Source: Verrucomicrobiota bacterium (lineage in GTDB: Bacteria > Verrucomicrobiota > Verrucomicrobiia > Opitutales > Opitutaceae). Taken from it: DNA of 64,000 bases. Shown piece by piece: positions 49,322 through 59,100 of this stretch (within the stretch, counting starts at the first letter, position 1; the number at the start of each line of letters is the position of its first letter). Location of the stretch: contig JAEZGX010000003.1 in assembly GCA_023416735.1 (NCBI GenBank), positions 1 to 64,000 of the forward strand. The letters run 5' to 3'. Below the pieces are notes generated by a model, which saw only the letters and a list, made by a program, of their open reading frames with translations, searched no databases and had not been told where the DNA came from. The translations under genes were made by a program, and so were the position numbers.

Positions 49322-50995
49322 ATGCAATCCGCTCCCGTTAGCAAATACCGTCCGTTTCCTCCCGTCGATCTGCCCAACCGTCAATGGCCCAACCGCACGC
49401 TCACCCACGCCCCGATTTGGTGCAGCGTCGATCTCCGCGATGGCAACCAAGCCCTCGCCCAGCCCATGAGCGTCGAGGAGAAACTCGAGTATTTTGACCT
49501 GCTGGTTCGCATCGGCTTCAAGGAGATCGAGGTCGGCTTCCCCTCAGCGTCGCAAATCGAATTCGATTTCTGCCGCCGCCTGATCGACGAGAAACGCATC
49601 CCGGACGACGTCTCCATCCAAATCCTCTGCCAATGCCGCGAGGACCTGATCACCCGCTCTCTCGAAGCCCTGCGCGGCGCGAAGAACGTCATCTTCCATC
49701 TCTACAACTCCACGTCGCCGGCCCAACGCCGCTACGTTTTCAACGCCGACAAATCCGCGATCGTCAAAATCGCCACGCACGCCGTCGGCTTCCTGAAAAC
49801 CCACATGGCGCCGCTCGTCGCCGCCGGGACGAATATTCGCCTCGAATACTCCCCTGAAAGCTTCACCAGCACCGAGCTCGAGTTCGCCTTGGAGATCTGC
49901 GAAGCCGTCACCGACGTCTGGCAGCCCACGGTCGAGAACAAGATCATCCTCAACCTCCCCGCGACCGTCGAATACGCCACGCCCAATGTCCACGCCGACC
50001 AGATCGAATGGATGTGCACGCGCCTGACTCGCCGCGACCGCACCATCGTCTCGCTGCATACGCACAATGACCGCGGCACCGGCGTCGCCGCCACGGAACT
50101 CGCGCTGCTCGCCGGCGCCGACCGCGTCGAGGGCACGCTCTTCGGCAACGGCGAACGCACCGGCAACCTCGACATCGTCGTCGTCGCCCTGAACCTCTAC
50201 ACGCACGGCATCCACCCGAACCTCGACTTCTCCAACATTAACGAGATTCGCGAGGTCTACGAGCGCTGCACCCGCCTCGAAGTCCCGCCCCGCCAGCCCT
50301 ACGCCGGCGAATTGGTCTTCACCGCGTTCAGCGGTTCGCACCAGGACGCCATCAACAAATCCTGGGCCGTTCGCGATCCGCAAAAGCCGAACGATCCCTG
50401 GGACGTCCTCTACATTCCGATCGACCCCGCGGACATCGGCCGCAGCTATAAGGCGATCATCCGGATCAACTCGCAGTCCGGCAAAGGCGGCGTCGCCTAC
50501 GTCCTCGATCACGAATTCGGCTACCAGCTCCCGAAAGCCATGCACAAGGAAATCGGCAAGATCATCAACGATCTCGCCGACACCACCGGCCGCGAACTCA
50601 CCACCGCCGAGATCCACGACGCCTTCCAACGCGAATACCTCGACCGCAAGTCGCCGGTGCGCCTCGAACACTTCAAATCCATCGAACGCGACAGCGCCGT
50701 CACCTGCACCGCGCGCATCAGCATCGATGGGCAACTGATCGAGCTCACCGCCGAAGGCAACGGCCCGATCGATGCTTTCGTCCGCGCCCTGAGCGACACC
50801 AAGTTGCCGAAGTTCGAAGTGCTCAGCTACGCCGAACACTCCCTCGGCAAAGGTGCCGAAGCCCGCGCGGTTTCGTATATCCAAATCAAAACCGACCGCG
50901 GCTCGACGCTCTTCGGCGCCGGCACCGACACCAACATCGAGCTCGCCTCCATCAAAGCCATCGTCAGCGCCCTCAACCGCACCCTGACGAGATGA
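49322..50995 (+). CDS. leuA: 2-Isopropylmalate synthase
   Basis: 557 aa, the long LeuA form that starts with SKYRPFPPVDLPNRQWPN. The HMGL-type TIM barrel has the metal and catalytic motif CSVDLRDGNQALAQPMS at about residue 35 and EVGFPSASQIEFDF at about residue 72. The HTHNDRGTG metal-binding pair is at about residue 241 and GNGERTGNLDIV at about residue 277. The C-terminal leucine-binding allosteric domain covers about 425-550. It condenses acetyl-CoA with 2-ketoisovalerate, the first step of leucine synthesis. A leader peptide with Leu codons and hairpins lies upstream, and a perfect REP-like palindrome follows 4 nt after the stop. Confidence 0.97.
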   Translation: MQSAPVSKYRPFPPVDLPNRQWPNRTLTHAPIWCSVDLRDGNQALAQPMSVEEKLEYFDLLVRIGFKEIEVGFPSASQIEFDFCRRLIDEKRIPDDVSIQILCQCREDLITRSLEALRGAKNVIFHLYNSTSPAQRRYVFNADKSAIVKIATHAVGFLKTHMAPLVAAGTNIRLEYSPESFTSTELEFALEICEAVTDVWQPTVENKIILNLPATVEYATPNVHADQIEWMCTRLTRRDRTIVSLHTHNDRGTGVAATELALLAGADRVEGTLFGNGERTGNLDIVVVALNLYTHGIHPNLDFSNINEIREVYERCTRLEVPPRQPYAGELVFTAFSGSHQDAINKSWAVRDPQKPNDPWDVLYIPIDPADIGRSYKAIIRINSQSGKGGVAYVLDHEFGYQLPKAMHKEIGKIINDLADTTGRELTTAEIHDAFQREYLDRKSPVRLEHFKSIERDSAVTCTARISIDGQLIELTAEGNGPIDAFVRALSDTKLPKFEVLSYAEHSLGKGAEARAVSYIQIKTDRGSTLFGAGTDTNIELASIKAIVSALNRTLTR

Positions 50996-50999
50996 TCTG

Positions 51000-51033
51000 A
51001 TGTAGGGCGGGGTCTCCCGACCCCGCCCTACAT
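51000..51033. repeat. Perfect REP-like palindrome after leuA
   Basis: A 15-bp perfect inverted repeat (51000-51014 with 51019-51033) around TCCC. Both ends carry GTAG/CTAC. The core is the same as the element at 15310. It could also stop or stabilise the leuA transcript. Confidence 0.85.
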
Positions 51034-51043
51034 GCACTCCCCC

Positions 51044-52135
51044 TCACTCCCCAAACCCTAACCTCCTCCCCAAAAACGGCAGCACGCGCGCCGCGAATCT
51101 TCCGTCCTCCGTCCAGGTTTTATCCCACGGCCCACCCGTGTATTCCTCGGCCTCGTGCTCCACACCGAGGTCTTCCAGCAGCTGGCTGAAGAGCCGATTC
51201 GATTTCACATGCGCTTGTGTGGGATCGAAGCGCCCCCAGTCCAAAGCGAGCCCGCGCATCGTCCGCAGATTCGCCGCCGACTCCGACAACGTCTCCTCCA
51301 ACAGGAACGCCCGCTTCGCCCGCAGCGTGTTCTCAACATGCAGCCGGGCCTCGCCGTCCTGCAATTCGAACGGAAAATCGCAGTAGAACGGCGGTCGGTC
51401 CACGTTCGAGAGAAACGCCTGGCTGATCGCCAGGAAGATCCATGTGCGTCCGCCGCTTCGAACCTCGTCGACGCTTTTGGCCCGAAGAATTTCTGCCCAG
51501 TTCACGTCCAAGCGCGCCCACGACGCTTCGCCATTACCCGTTGCCACCGGATGCAGCGCATACGCGACGCTAAACATCTCCGCATGCACCATCGCCAACT
51601 TCAATGCCCCGCGACCGCCGAAAAAATCGCCCACCACGGCGCGACTCTCACGCCGCGGCAGCGTGCGGAAATTTCCGTCGATGAAAGGCACGAGTTCGCG
51701 CACCGTGAAGTCCAACCAGCGGCCGGTCACAGGTGAGTTTTCATACAGGCTCCCGGTCGTGGGCGTCGTGTAGTTCGCCGCAACGAAGATGAATTCCTTC
51801 GTCACACCCGCTTCAAACGCGCGTTCGAGCAACCGCACCAAGTTCCCGTCCGCAAACATCTGGTCGGGACTCCAAAAGGTGTTGTGCAGGTAATACACCA
51901 CCGGATACCGACGCTCCGAGCGCTCGTAACCCGGCGGAAGGTAAACTTTCACCTGCCGCGTGACGTCGAGCCCGATCCGATTTTCGCGCAACACGTCCGA
52001 TTCAATCCGTTCCTCAACCACGCTCCCGCGCTCCGCCGCCATCCCAAGCAGCGGCAGCACCGAGCTAAAAGCCAAGGCCGCCAGCCATCGCTCACCCCGG
52101 CCCGCGTTAAGAATAAATCCAAGATAACGTTTCAT
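51044..52135 (-). CDS. Esterase-fold exported protein lacking the catalytic Ser and His
   Basis: 363 aa from the ATG at 52135, with a signal peptide (LAALAFSSVLPLLGMAA). The alpha/beta-hydrolase of the esterase D/feruloyl-esterase type is clear: VKVYLPPGYERSERRYPVVYYLHNTF (about residue 62), FIFVAANY, and DFTVRELVPFIDGNFRT (about residue 145). In the nucleophile elbow, where G-x-S-x-G-G is expected, the chain reads VVGDFFGGRGALKL, with Phe for Ser. At the C-terminus, where a GGH motif is expected, it reads EYTGGPWDKTW, with Pro for His. It is therefore probably a binding or structural pseudo-enzyme. It follows the small CX3CH gene with a 14-bp gap. Confidence 0.82.
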   Translation of the reverse strand: MKRYLGFILNAGRGERWLAALAFSSVLPLLGMAAERGSVVEERIESDVLRENRIGLDVTRQVKVYLPPGYERSERRYPVVYYLHNTFWSPDQMFADGNLVRLLERAFEAGVTKEFIFVAANYTTPTTGSLYENSPVTGRWLDFTVRELVPFIDGNFRTLPRRESRAVVGDFFGGRGALKLAMVHAEMFSVAYALHPVATGNGEASWARLDVNWAEILRAKSVDEVRSGGRTWIFLAISQAFLSNVDRPPFYCDFPFELQDGEARLHVENTLRAKRAFLLEETLSESAANLRTMRGLALDWGRFDPTQAHVKSNRLFSQLLEDLGVEHEAEEYTGGPWDKTWTEDGRFAARVLPFLGRRLGFGE

Positions 52136-52149
52136 GGCGCGATTTCCTT

Positions 52150-52509
52150 TCAGTCGTAGGTGCCCGCTTGGCAGATCATCTTCAGTCCGCCCGCCGGGGC
52201 GCGGTGCCAAACGCGGATGTTCTTCCCCGTGTTAACTCTGGACGCATCCCCGTTCCGCCAGATTGCGACGTGGCTCGCGTGATCGATCACAAACGCGCCG
52301 AGGGGATCGATCGCGTCATGGCACGTTGCGTCGCACGCTCCAGAAGCGCCGCGTAACATCGCCTGCGCAAGTTCTGTCCGCTGCTGCTCGATCCATGTGA
52401 CCTGTTCCGGTGTGAGTGTGGTAGCCGGCGTTTCGTCGCCAAATGCGGACATCGTCGCCAAAGCCGCTGTCAACGCGGCCAGGAGCAGCCGCCGAGTAAT
52501 CGATTTCAT
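52150..52509 (-). CDS. Small exported protein with a CX3CH motif
   Basis: 119 aa from the ATG at 52509 with a signal peptide (LLLAALTAALATMSAFG). The mature part has GACDATCHDAIDPLGAF at about residues 55-71, a Cys-x3-Cys-His arrangement that resembles a variant c-type haem motif, and a third Cys near the end (MICQAGTYD). No clear axial Met follows. It could be a small cytochrome-like or disulfide-bonded periplasmic protein. It lies between the pseudo-esterase gene and an AraC-type regulator on the same strand. No family is recognised with confidence. Confidence 0.62.
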   Translation of the reverse strand: MKSITRRLLLAALTAALATMSAFGDETPATTLTPEQVTWIEQQRTELAQAMLRGASGACDATCHDAIDPLGAFVIDHASHVAIWRNGDASRVNTGKNIRVWHRAPAGGLKMICQAGTYD

Positions 52510-52649
52510 GAGGTGGGATGGAGTTGTTTGCACTTCCTCTGGTCCGACGTCGTGCCAGGCGCTCGGGGAAGCGCAGCGAGACTACTCCCCTCCCTCCTCG
52601 CCGTCGTCCGGTCCGGCCGGGTCGAACGCCACGCCGATCGGTTCGAACC

Positions 52650-53819
52650 CTATTTCCGTCCGGAGCCCGCGTCTTTCGCCGCCCTGAACTCCGTCGGCGT
52701 CATTCCCGCCTGCTGCCGAAATGCCGTGTTGAAGGTCGACTTCGCGTTAAATCCAACAGCAAGCGCGATCTCCAAGACCGTTTGGCCCGGCGACTCGCGC
52801 AACAATCGCTTCGCCTCGTCGATACGATGGCGGTTCACGAACTCATAAAAACTCGCACTGAAGTCCTGGTTGATCACCTGCGACACATAGTGCGCCTTTT
52901 CCTTCAACGCCGCGCTGAGCGCCCGGAGATTCAGTAAACTATCGGCATACAATCTTTCCTCGGTCATCGCGCGATCAAGCTTCTGCTTGATTCGCTCGCG
53001 CACCGCCGGCGTCAGCGCCGATCGCGCGTATTTCGTCCCCGCCAACGCCACCTTCTCTTCGCTCTCCGGCGGCTCGTCTCCCGCGACGCTTCCCGGCGCC
53101 GACTCGCCCGCCCGCCGCACGATCGCATAGATCGCGACTACTGTCACACTCACTTCCGCCAACGCGAACCACGGCCCGAAATCCAGTCGGTGTCCGATGA
53201 ACGCACAGTGCAGCGTTCGCCCGAGCCCCACCACCCACGTCACACACACGATCGCCAACGCCAGCTGCAATCTCCGCAATTCCGGCACATCGCCTCGCGT
53301 CTCGAGCGCTCGTTCGACAAGCAACTTCCGACAACGAATAAGAAAATGCGGCACCTGCCACGCGAAGATCCCGATGCAGCCCAGCATCCCCGCGTGGACG
53401 ATTCGGGCATGCGCCCGACTGATCGGCTCCTCGGGATCCACATACGTCACTCCACCGTGCGCCGACTCGATCAACGGCAGCGTGAGCAGCATCCCGATGC
53501 CAATCAGCCAAAACTGCCGCCGTCCCAGCATCGCCCACGAGGGTCGCACACCTTCGACGATTTCCTTCACCGCCAGCCAAAGACACGGCGCGATCAGCAA
53601 CGAGATCCCCATGCGCAATCCCAACCACAACGCTTTGAACGGCGCGTCTTCGTGCCCCATCAACAACTCGAGCCCGAACGCCACCCCCTCGATCGCGAGA
53701 AACAGCGTGAAATAATCCACCGCGCGATCCGACGCGCGCCGTTTCCCGCGCAAGATCCCCGCCGAGAAAACACACAGCGCAAACGCCGCCGTATAAAGTG
53801 AACTTTGAAGAGCGTTCAT
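52650..53819 (-). CDS. AraC-family regulator with a membrane-spanning sensor domain
   Basis: 389 aa. About seven hydrophobic helices occupy residues 5-235 (for example YTAAFALCVFSAGIL and FWLIGIGMLLTLPLI), a layout shared by a branch of membrane-bound AraC regulators. A cytoplasmic linker follows. The AraC DNA-binding domain is at about 300-385: LNLRALSAALKEKAHYVSQVIN, then NRHRIDEAKRLLRES and the conserved second HTH VLEIALAVGFNAKSTFNTAFRQQAGMTPTEFR. It senses a membrane or envelope cue of unknown nature. The small CX3CH and pseudo-esterase genes follow on the same strand and are likely targets or partners. Confidence 0.9.
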   Translation of the reverse strand: MNALQSSLYTAAFALCVFSAGILRGKRRASDRAVDYFTLFLAIEGVAFGLELLMGHEDAPFKALWLGLRMGISLLIAPCLWLAVKEIVEGVRPSWAMLGRRQFWLIGIGMLLTLPLIESAHGGVTYVDPEEPISRAHARIVHAGMLGCIGIFAWQVPHFLIRCRKLLVERALETRGDVPELRRLQLALAIVCVTWVVGLGRTLHCAFIGHRLDFGPWFALAEVSVTVVAIYAIVRRAGESAPGSVAGDEPPESEEKVALAGTKYARSALTPAVRERIKQKLDRAMTEERLYADSLLNLRALSAALKEKAHYVSQVINQDFSASFYEFVNRHRIDEAKRLLRESPGQTVLEIALAVGFNAKSTFNTAFRQQAGMTPTEFRAAKDAGSGRK

Positions 53820-53993
53820 CGGATCCGCCGCGCTGACCGCAACAAAATGGACAAAAACGCCACCCCACGGCGACTCGTTTCTGTCGGCGATTAGCGATCC
53901 AAATCACCCTCGCGGCGGCGGTGAATCCGGTTGTAGGAACCATGCCACGGAGACAAAGTCCGCGGTCTCCCGATTTTCCCCTCACGAATTCCC
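53820..53993. other. Divergent intergenic region between the AraC regulator and eda
   Basis: 174 nt containing both promoters. I see no convincing -35/-10 pair, repeat or hairpin that I would report. Confidence 0.3.
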
Positions 53994-54632
53994 ATGTCCA
54001 AATCCGACGTCCTCCAACGCCTCCAAGCCGTCAAAGTCATCGCTCTCATTCGCGCCGACAGCTCCGCCAGCCTCGTCGATTGCGCCAAAGCGCTCGCCGC
54101 CGGCGGCCTCAATGCGATCGAGCTCACGATGACCACGCCGGGCGCCCTCGAAATGACCGCGAAGGTCTCGCGCGAACTGCCGGAGCTTCTCCTCGGACTC
54201 GGCACCGTGCTCGACGCCGAAACCGCCCGCGCCGGCATCGCGGCCGGTGCAAAGTTCATCGTCACGCCCGCCGTTCGCCCCGCCGTCATCGAAGCCTGCC
54301 GCGAAGCCGGCGTGCCAATTCTCTGCGGCGCGCTCACGCCCACCGAAGCGATCACCGCTTGGGAGCTCGGCGCCGACGTCATCAAGATTTTCCCCGCCGA
54401 ATTCTTCGGTCCCGCTTACATCAAATCGCTCAAAGCGCCTTTCCCCCAGCTTCAACTTCTCCCGACGGGCGGCGTCACACCGGAAACAGTCGGCGATTTC
54501 CTCAAAGCCGGCGCCTTCGCCACCGCTGCGGGCAGCGCGCTCGTTTCCGCCGCGGCCTTGAAGAACGGCGACTGGGCCAGCGTCACCGCACGCGCCCGCG
54601 AATTCGTCGCCGCCGCCAACGCGACGAAATAG
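53994..54632 (+). CDS. eda: KDPG aldolase (2-dehydro-3-deoxyphosphogluconate aldolase)
   Basis: 212 aa, full length. Typical Eda landmarks: the catalytic Glu in NAIELTMTTPGALE (about residue 45), LGLGTVLDAE (about residue 70), AKFIVTPAV, and the Schiff-base Lys in ADVIKIFPAEFFGP (about residue 131), then LLPTGGVTPE (about residue 158). It cleaves 2-keto-3-deoxy-6-phosphogluconate to pyruvate and glyceraldehyde-3-phosphate, and many homologues also take related keto-deoxy acids. It sits next to a convergent LacI regulator and a TonB receptor, suggesting a carbohydrate-use locus. Confidence 0.93.
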   Translation: MSKSDVLQRLQAVKVIALIRADSSASLVDCAKALAAGGLNAIELTMTTPGALEMTAKVSRELPELLLGLGTVLDAETARAGIAAGAKFIVTPAVRPAVIEACREAGVPILCGALTPTEAITAWELGADVIKIFPAEFFGPAYIKSLKAPFPQLQLLPTGGVTPETVGDFLKAGAFATAAGSALVSAAALKNGDWASVTARAREFVAAANATK

Positions 54633-54639
54633 TCCGGCT

Positions 54640-54680
54640 GCGGGAGGAAGTTTAAACTTCGCCCCGCTCCGCGCTCCCGC
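54640..54680. terminator. Palindromic region between convergent eda and LacI genes
   Basis: GCGGGAG (54640-54646) pairs with CTCCCGC (54674-54680), and inside is a perfect palindrome GAAGTTTAAACTTC (54647-54660). There is no long T-run, but the position between two convergent stops suits a bidirectional terminator or a REP-type element. Confidence 0.55.
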
Positions 54681-54686
54681 CGCGGA

Positions 54687-55859
54687 TTACCCCACGCTCA
54701 ACGCGCACGCCTCGTCTTCCTTGGCGCGCGCGGAGAAATCCACGCCGCTCCTCACGTAAGCTCTCGCTTTTTCCGCAGGGGGCAGCGACGCGCCATCGCA
54801 CCACAATCCTTCGACGGTCGTCGTCGTCGGCACATCCGCGGGTCCAAACACGTTCTGCTGCATCAATCCGACCAGCATCTCCGCGGCGACTTCGCCCACG
54901 CGTTCGTCCCGCTGCCGCACACCTGCGATCCGAGGATCGGAGTGCGCCGCAAACACATCCACAAACCCGATGTCTCGCGGCACGACCAAACCAAGCTCAC
55001 TGAGCCGCTCGCCCAAAAGAATCTGCGAACTCAGCAACACCTGCGGGCGCTGGCTCCGCATCCAGCTCTGCAATCGCGCGCAGTCGTGCCCACTCACCCG
55101 ACCATCCGCGTCGGGCGCGCCGCAATAAAGAATGGGCACGCGGTGTTGCGGCAGCAGGCGATTCCGCTCCACCACAAACGCGGTCGAAATCGCCAGGTCC
55201 ACCGCCTCATCCCACATCTTCGGCAACACGAGACCGATCCGCTCATAGCCCAGCGCCCGCGCCTTCTGCATCGCAGTCCGAATCGCCCCCAGCTGATCCC
55301 CCATCACCCGATGCAGCGAGGGCTTCACCGGAAACCAACCGATCTTCACCGCGCTCATGCGCGCCCAGTCAAACTCCGCCAGCCCGTCGATGCCCGGCTG
55401 ATGCGACGCGAGTAGCGCCCCCGTGATCCCGCGATGAAAGAGCACGCTGCTCAAGCGCCGCGCGGTCATCCCCGGTTCGCCCAACCAGAAATGCTCCAGT
55501 TGGTAACCGAATTGCGCCGCTTTCCGCATCGCGCCCGCATAGAAATTTGCCTGCGCGGGCACACCTTGCCACCCCCAGCGGCTTTCCCAGTTCGTGATAT
55601 AAGCAATGGTATCGCGACGATCGGAAGCCACGCGGCCTTTGCGATAGGCGACCAACGCCTGCAACGCCGGATCGCGATGATAGCCCATTTCCCTCGCGAG
55701 ACTTTGAATCCTTTTCCGCGTCGCTTCGGGGATCGTGGGACTATTCCGCAGCGCGAGGGACACGGTCGTGTTGTGCACCCCTGCCGCGCGCGCGATGTCG
55801 CACTGCGTGATGCGATGAGGAATCGAAGAAGAAGCACCAGATTCGGGCGAAACGCTCAT
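54687..55859 (-). CDS. LacI-family transcriptional regulator
   Basis: 390 aa from the ATG at 55859; the open frame extends upstream without family likeness. The LacI HTH is at about residues 14-60: TQCDIARAAGVHNTTVSLALRNS then IPEATRKRIQSLAREMGYHRDPALQAL. The rest is a periplasmic-binding-like effector domain (GYERIGLVLPKMWDEAVD at about 185, and a GFVDVFAAHSDPRIAGV segment near 295 where regulators usually carry the IAG motif). It probably responds to a sugar or sugar acid. It is convergent with eda and lies downstream of the giant TonB receptor gene on the same strand, making the receptor a likely target. Confidence 0.9.
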   Translation of the reverse strand: MSVSPESGASSSIPHRITQCDIARAAGVHNTTVSLALRNSPTIPEATRKRIQSLAREMGYHRDPALQALVAYRKGRVASDRRDTIAYITNWESRWGWQGVPAQANFYAGAMRKAAQFGYQLEHFWLGEPGMTARRLSSVLFHRGITGALLASHQPGIDGLAEFDWARMSAVKIGWFPVKPSLHRVMGDQLGAIRTAMQKARALGYERIGLVLPKMWDEAVDLAISTAFVVERNRLLPQHRVPILYCGAPDADGRVSGHDCARLQSWMRSQRPQVLLSSQILLGERLSELGLVVPRDIGFVDVFAAHSDPRIAGVRQRDERVGEVAAEMLVGLMQQNVFGPADVPTTTTVEGLWCDGASLPPAEKARAYVRSGVDFSARAKEDEACALSVG

Positions 55860-56050
55860 GGCTTGTTCATTCCCTCCTACGGGTTTGCGTCGTGAATCCG
55901 TCCCGCTCGATCTGCGCCGATGGCAGCCAGAAACCCTGAGACGCCACGCCGCCATCGCGGGGCTGAGGTCTCGAATCTCTTCGCGGTTCGAACATGGGTC
56001 GCATCTTAGACGAATCGCCCGACCACTTCCGCTAAATGCCCCTCGGAAAT
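55860..56050 (-). other. Spacer between the TonB receptor terminator and the LacI gene
   Basis: 191 nt; it should hold the LacI promoter. No repeat or gene is seen. An extended frame runs through it on the minus strand but has no family likeness. Confidence 0.3.
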
Positions 56051-56084
56051 AAAAAAGCCGACCCTCCATGAGGGCCGGCTTTGA
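56047..56084 (-). terminator. Intrinsic terminator of the TonB receptor gene
   Basis: On the minus strand a 13-position stem with one A-C mismatch (AAAGCCGGCCCTC / GAGGGTCGGCTTT around a 3-nt loop, 56054-56082) is followed by TTTATTT. It starts 20 nt after the receptor stop. Confidence 0.92.
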
Positions 56085-56102
56085 GAAGCAAACTGCGTCA
56101 GC

Positions 56103-59100
56103 TCAGAACGAGAACGTGTTCGTCAGTAGCCACTGCTCGGAGGGCGCAATACGAGCCGCGGCCCAGGTCCGGCCATCGGGCTGGACCGAGATCGGGATCA
56201 GTTCGTCGCCCTGGCCAACGTTGTAAACGTTGAGCTGGATCCGCCAGTTGATCTTGTCGGTGAGCTTCCGCTCGTAGCTCACCCACAGGTCGAGCGCTTT
56301 TTCCGCGGGACCGTAGAACGGTTTCGAAAGATCGAAACTCGCCAGGTTCGGGTCGTTCGGGTCCGGAATCGTCGGGTAACCGATGACCACCTTGTCCTGC
56401 CAGCGATAGCCCGCACCGATGCCAACGCCGCGCATGAACCCCTGATCGAACAGGTAGTTCGTGACGACGTTGTAGCGCCATTTGCGCAGCTCCGACGCCG
56501 CCGTGTTTTCCTGGAGCTTAAGCAGCGTGTATTGACCGCGCCAACCAGCCCAAGCCGCACGCAGCTCGTTGCCGGCGGAATAGTCGGAGTTGAACCGGAC
56601 CAAATCGCCGCCGGGGCCAGCCATCAGGGTGTCGAGTTCCGCAACGAGTTCGTCCAACAGCGAGCCACCCACATTGGAGCGGACCGCTTCGGACTTCGCC
56701 GCGTTGATCGCAATGCGCCAGTTCGGCAAGGGATTCGCCGTGAGTTCGAATTCATAACCCTTCGATTTGGTGTCGGCGGTCACAGCAAATCCCTGAAGAT
56801 CCGGGTTGCCACGATAGTCATAGACGCTCGCGGGGTCCGGCTGGATCGGGTTCGCTTCATACTGGCCGCGCGTCTGCAGCGCTCCTTGCGTCGTCGGCCC
56901 CGGACCGTAGTTCCAAGCCGAGAAGTAGCCTCGGTCGTTCAACCAGACTTGGAAGTTGTTGATCGCCGCGATCGAAGCGTCGCGACGGGCATCGGCTTCT
57001 TCCTGCGTTTCCAACTTCACTGCACCCGCCGGCAAGCGCGGATCGCCCGCGGGAATGTTGCCGGCCGCGATCGGCCGTCCGTTCGCACCAAGCCACACCG
57101 CATCCCACATATAGCGAACTCCGGAATAATGCCGGGTGTCTGTCTGGCCGGCCGTGTTCCAGTTATACGCCGACATGTAGTAGGTCTTAATATTACGCCA
57201 GTTCATGGCGTCCTTGATGGTGCCGGTGAGGCTGCCTTGGGTGGTGTTCAACGCGAGCGGAGTGCTGGCTCCGGCCAGGCTCGTCTCATACTTGATCGCC
57301 CGGAAGGAATACTTGTCGTCCTTCGTCGAGAGGAGCACGCCGTATTCTTTCGTCGCGCCGGTCGGGTTCGCAATTGAACCGCCATAGATATCGCGGCGAA
57401 CGTCCGTCACTTGGAAGTTACTCGATTTGTTATACGAGAGACTGACGTTGATCGGCAGGAAATCGCTTTCGCCGAGCAGCTTGTTCAGGTGAACCACTAC
57501 GCCGCCCGAGGTCGAATGATCCTTGAAGATCTGCGTGACCGGGAACGCGTCGGGAAGGCGATAAACATCGGGGTTGATGTTGAGCGCCCCACGGCTGGCA
57601 GCTCCGCCCGGGAGCGCCGTCACACCCTTGCTTTTGACCTCGTCATAACGCCAGCCGAGGGTCGGCACAATGGCATCGTTCCACAGGTAACCCTGCCAGG
57701 TTCCGGCATAAGACTTCGTCACGCGCAAGGACCTCGCCGCAGCCGTGAGGAGGCTGAGATCTTCGCCATCATTATAGCGGAGCAGCTCATTGTGGAAGTT
57801 GCTGTTCCAGCCGACATAATTGGCGGGATTCGAGACCTGCGTGAGCTGGGTTGTGGCAGGCACACCGTTCGCATCCGTGCCCGGGATGCCCACGAAGATC
57901 GGAATCGGGCTGGCAAGCGTGCTGCCGTTCGGACGCGTGTCCCGCAACGACGCCGGCACATCCCAGGGATCCGAGAAAGTAACACCCGGCTGCGGTCTCC
58001 ACGTCGAATCGAATTGATAGATATTTCCGTCCTGAAGAGTAACATCGGAGGTAATGCGCGAGATGTTGGCACCGGACGCCGTGTTTGCGTTCCTCAACGT
58101 CGAGCCGAGGTAGATGACCGCCACCGGCGGCAGGTTTTGGAGGCCGTCGGGATTACCCTGCAGCTTGAACGCCGCATAGGCTGCGGAGTTCGCATGCATC
58201 TGCCAGCTTCGGTTCTCGGTATAGTATTTTTCATCACTATATACGCCATTCAACCGGTGCTTCCCGATAAGCTTCGCCAGGAAGCTTTCCTGATCGAAGA
58301 AATCTGAAGCGCGCACTTCGCCGAAGATCGAGCCACGCATATAGCGACGGTCGCTCTCGTAGGAGCTGCCGCGGCCCGGGCCGCCGGCGATGAAGGGGCG
58401 TCCGTAGTTCGGATTCGCTACGCTGCTATTGACGGAGTTGGTGGGCCCCACCACGTAGTCCTGAAAGTTCTGCAGGATATCGACGTTGATCGTGGGGTTT
58501 CCGACGAGGGCTTCGCCGCCCCGCTTATATTTCTGCCGATCGTAGATGAGTTGAACGCCAACGCGGTCGTCATACGCGGTCTGGCTGAGATCGAAGTTAT
58601 AAGCATTCCACTTCTCGAACTCCGACTTCGTCGGGCCATCGATCAGGTTGTTATAGAAATCGAACACCGTCGGATCGCGCAGCGTCGCGTCGCGATACTG
58701 ACCGTATTGGTAATTCGGCAGGCGCGCGTTGGTCGCAAAACCGCTCAAAGTGTTCAGGCGCGAAAACGCGTCGGCATACCTCATGCCGACAAGGTTGACA
58801 CCGGAGCCTTGCGGCACGCCGGCTGTATTGAGCGCACCGGTGTTCACAAAGCCGCCGTAGATCCGGTAGAGCTGATTGCTCGTGCCATCGATGAACCAAA
58901 TCGGCTGCTGTTGATTCGCGTAGCCGGCCACCCACGGGCTGAAGGTGTTGCCAGCGGAGCCAATCTGGTAGCCGTTGAGCACGGAAAACTTGCCCATCCC
59001 GCTGTTCAGATCTCTGGCCTCGGGGCTGGCAGCATCTGGGCGAAACCACGCGGTGATGCTGTCGTAAGGCGGAAGGATGCGCGGGCGATTGGCCTTGATG

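Noticed and set aside
52625..52649. GGTTCGAACC that resembles a tRNA T-loop
   Set aside because: It is a palindrome without the acceptor, D and anticodon stems on either strand, and no CCA end.
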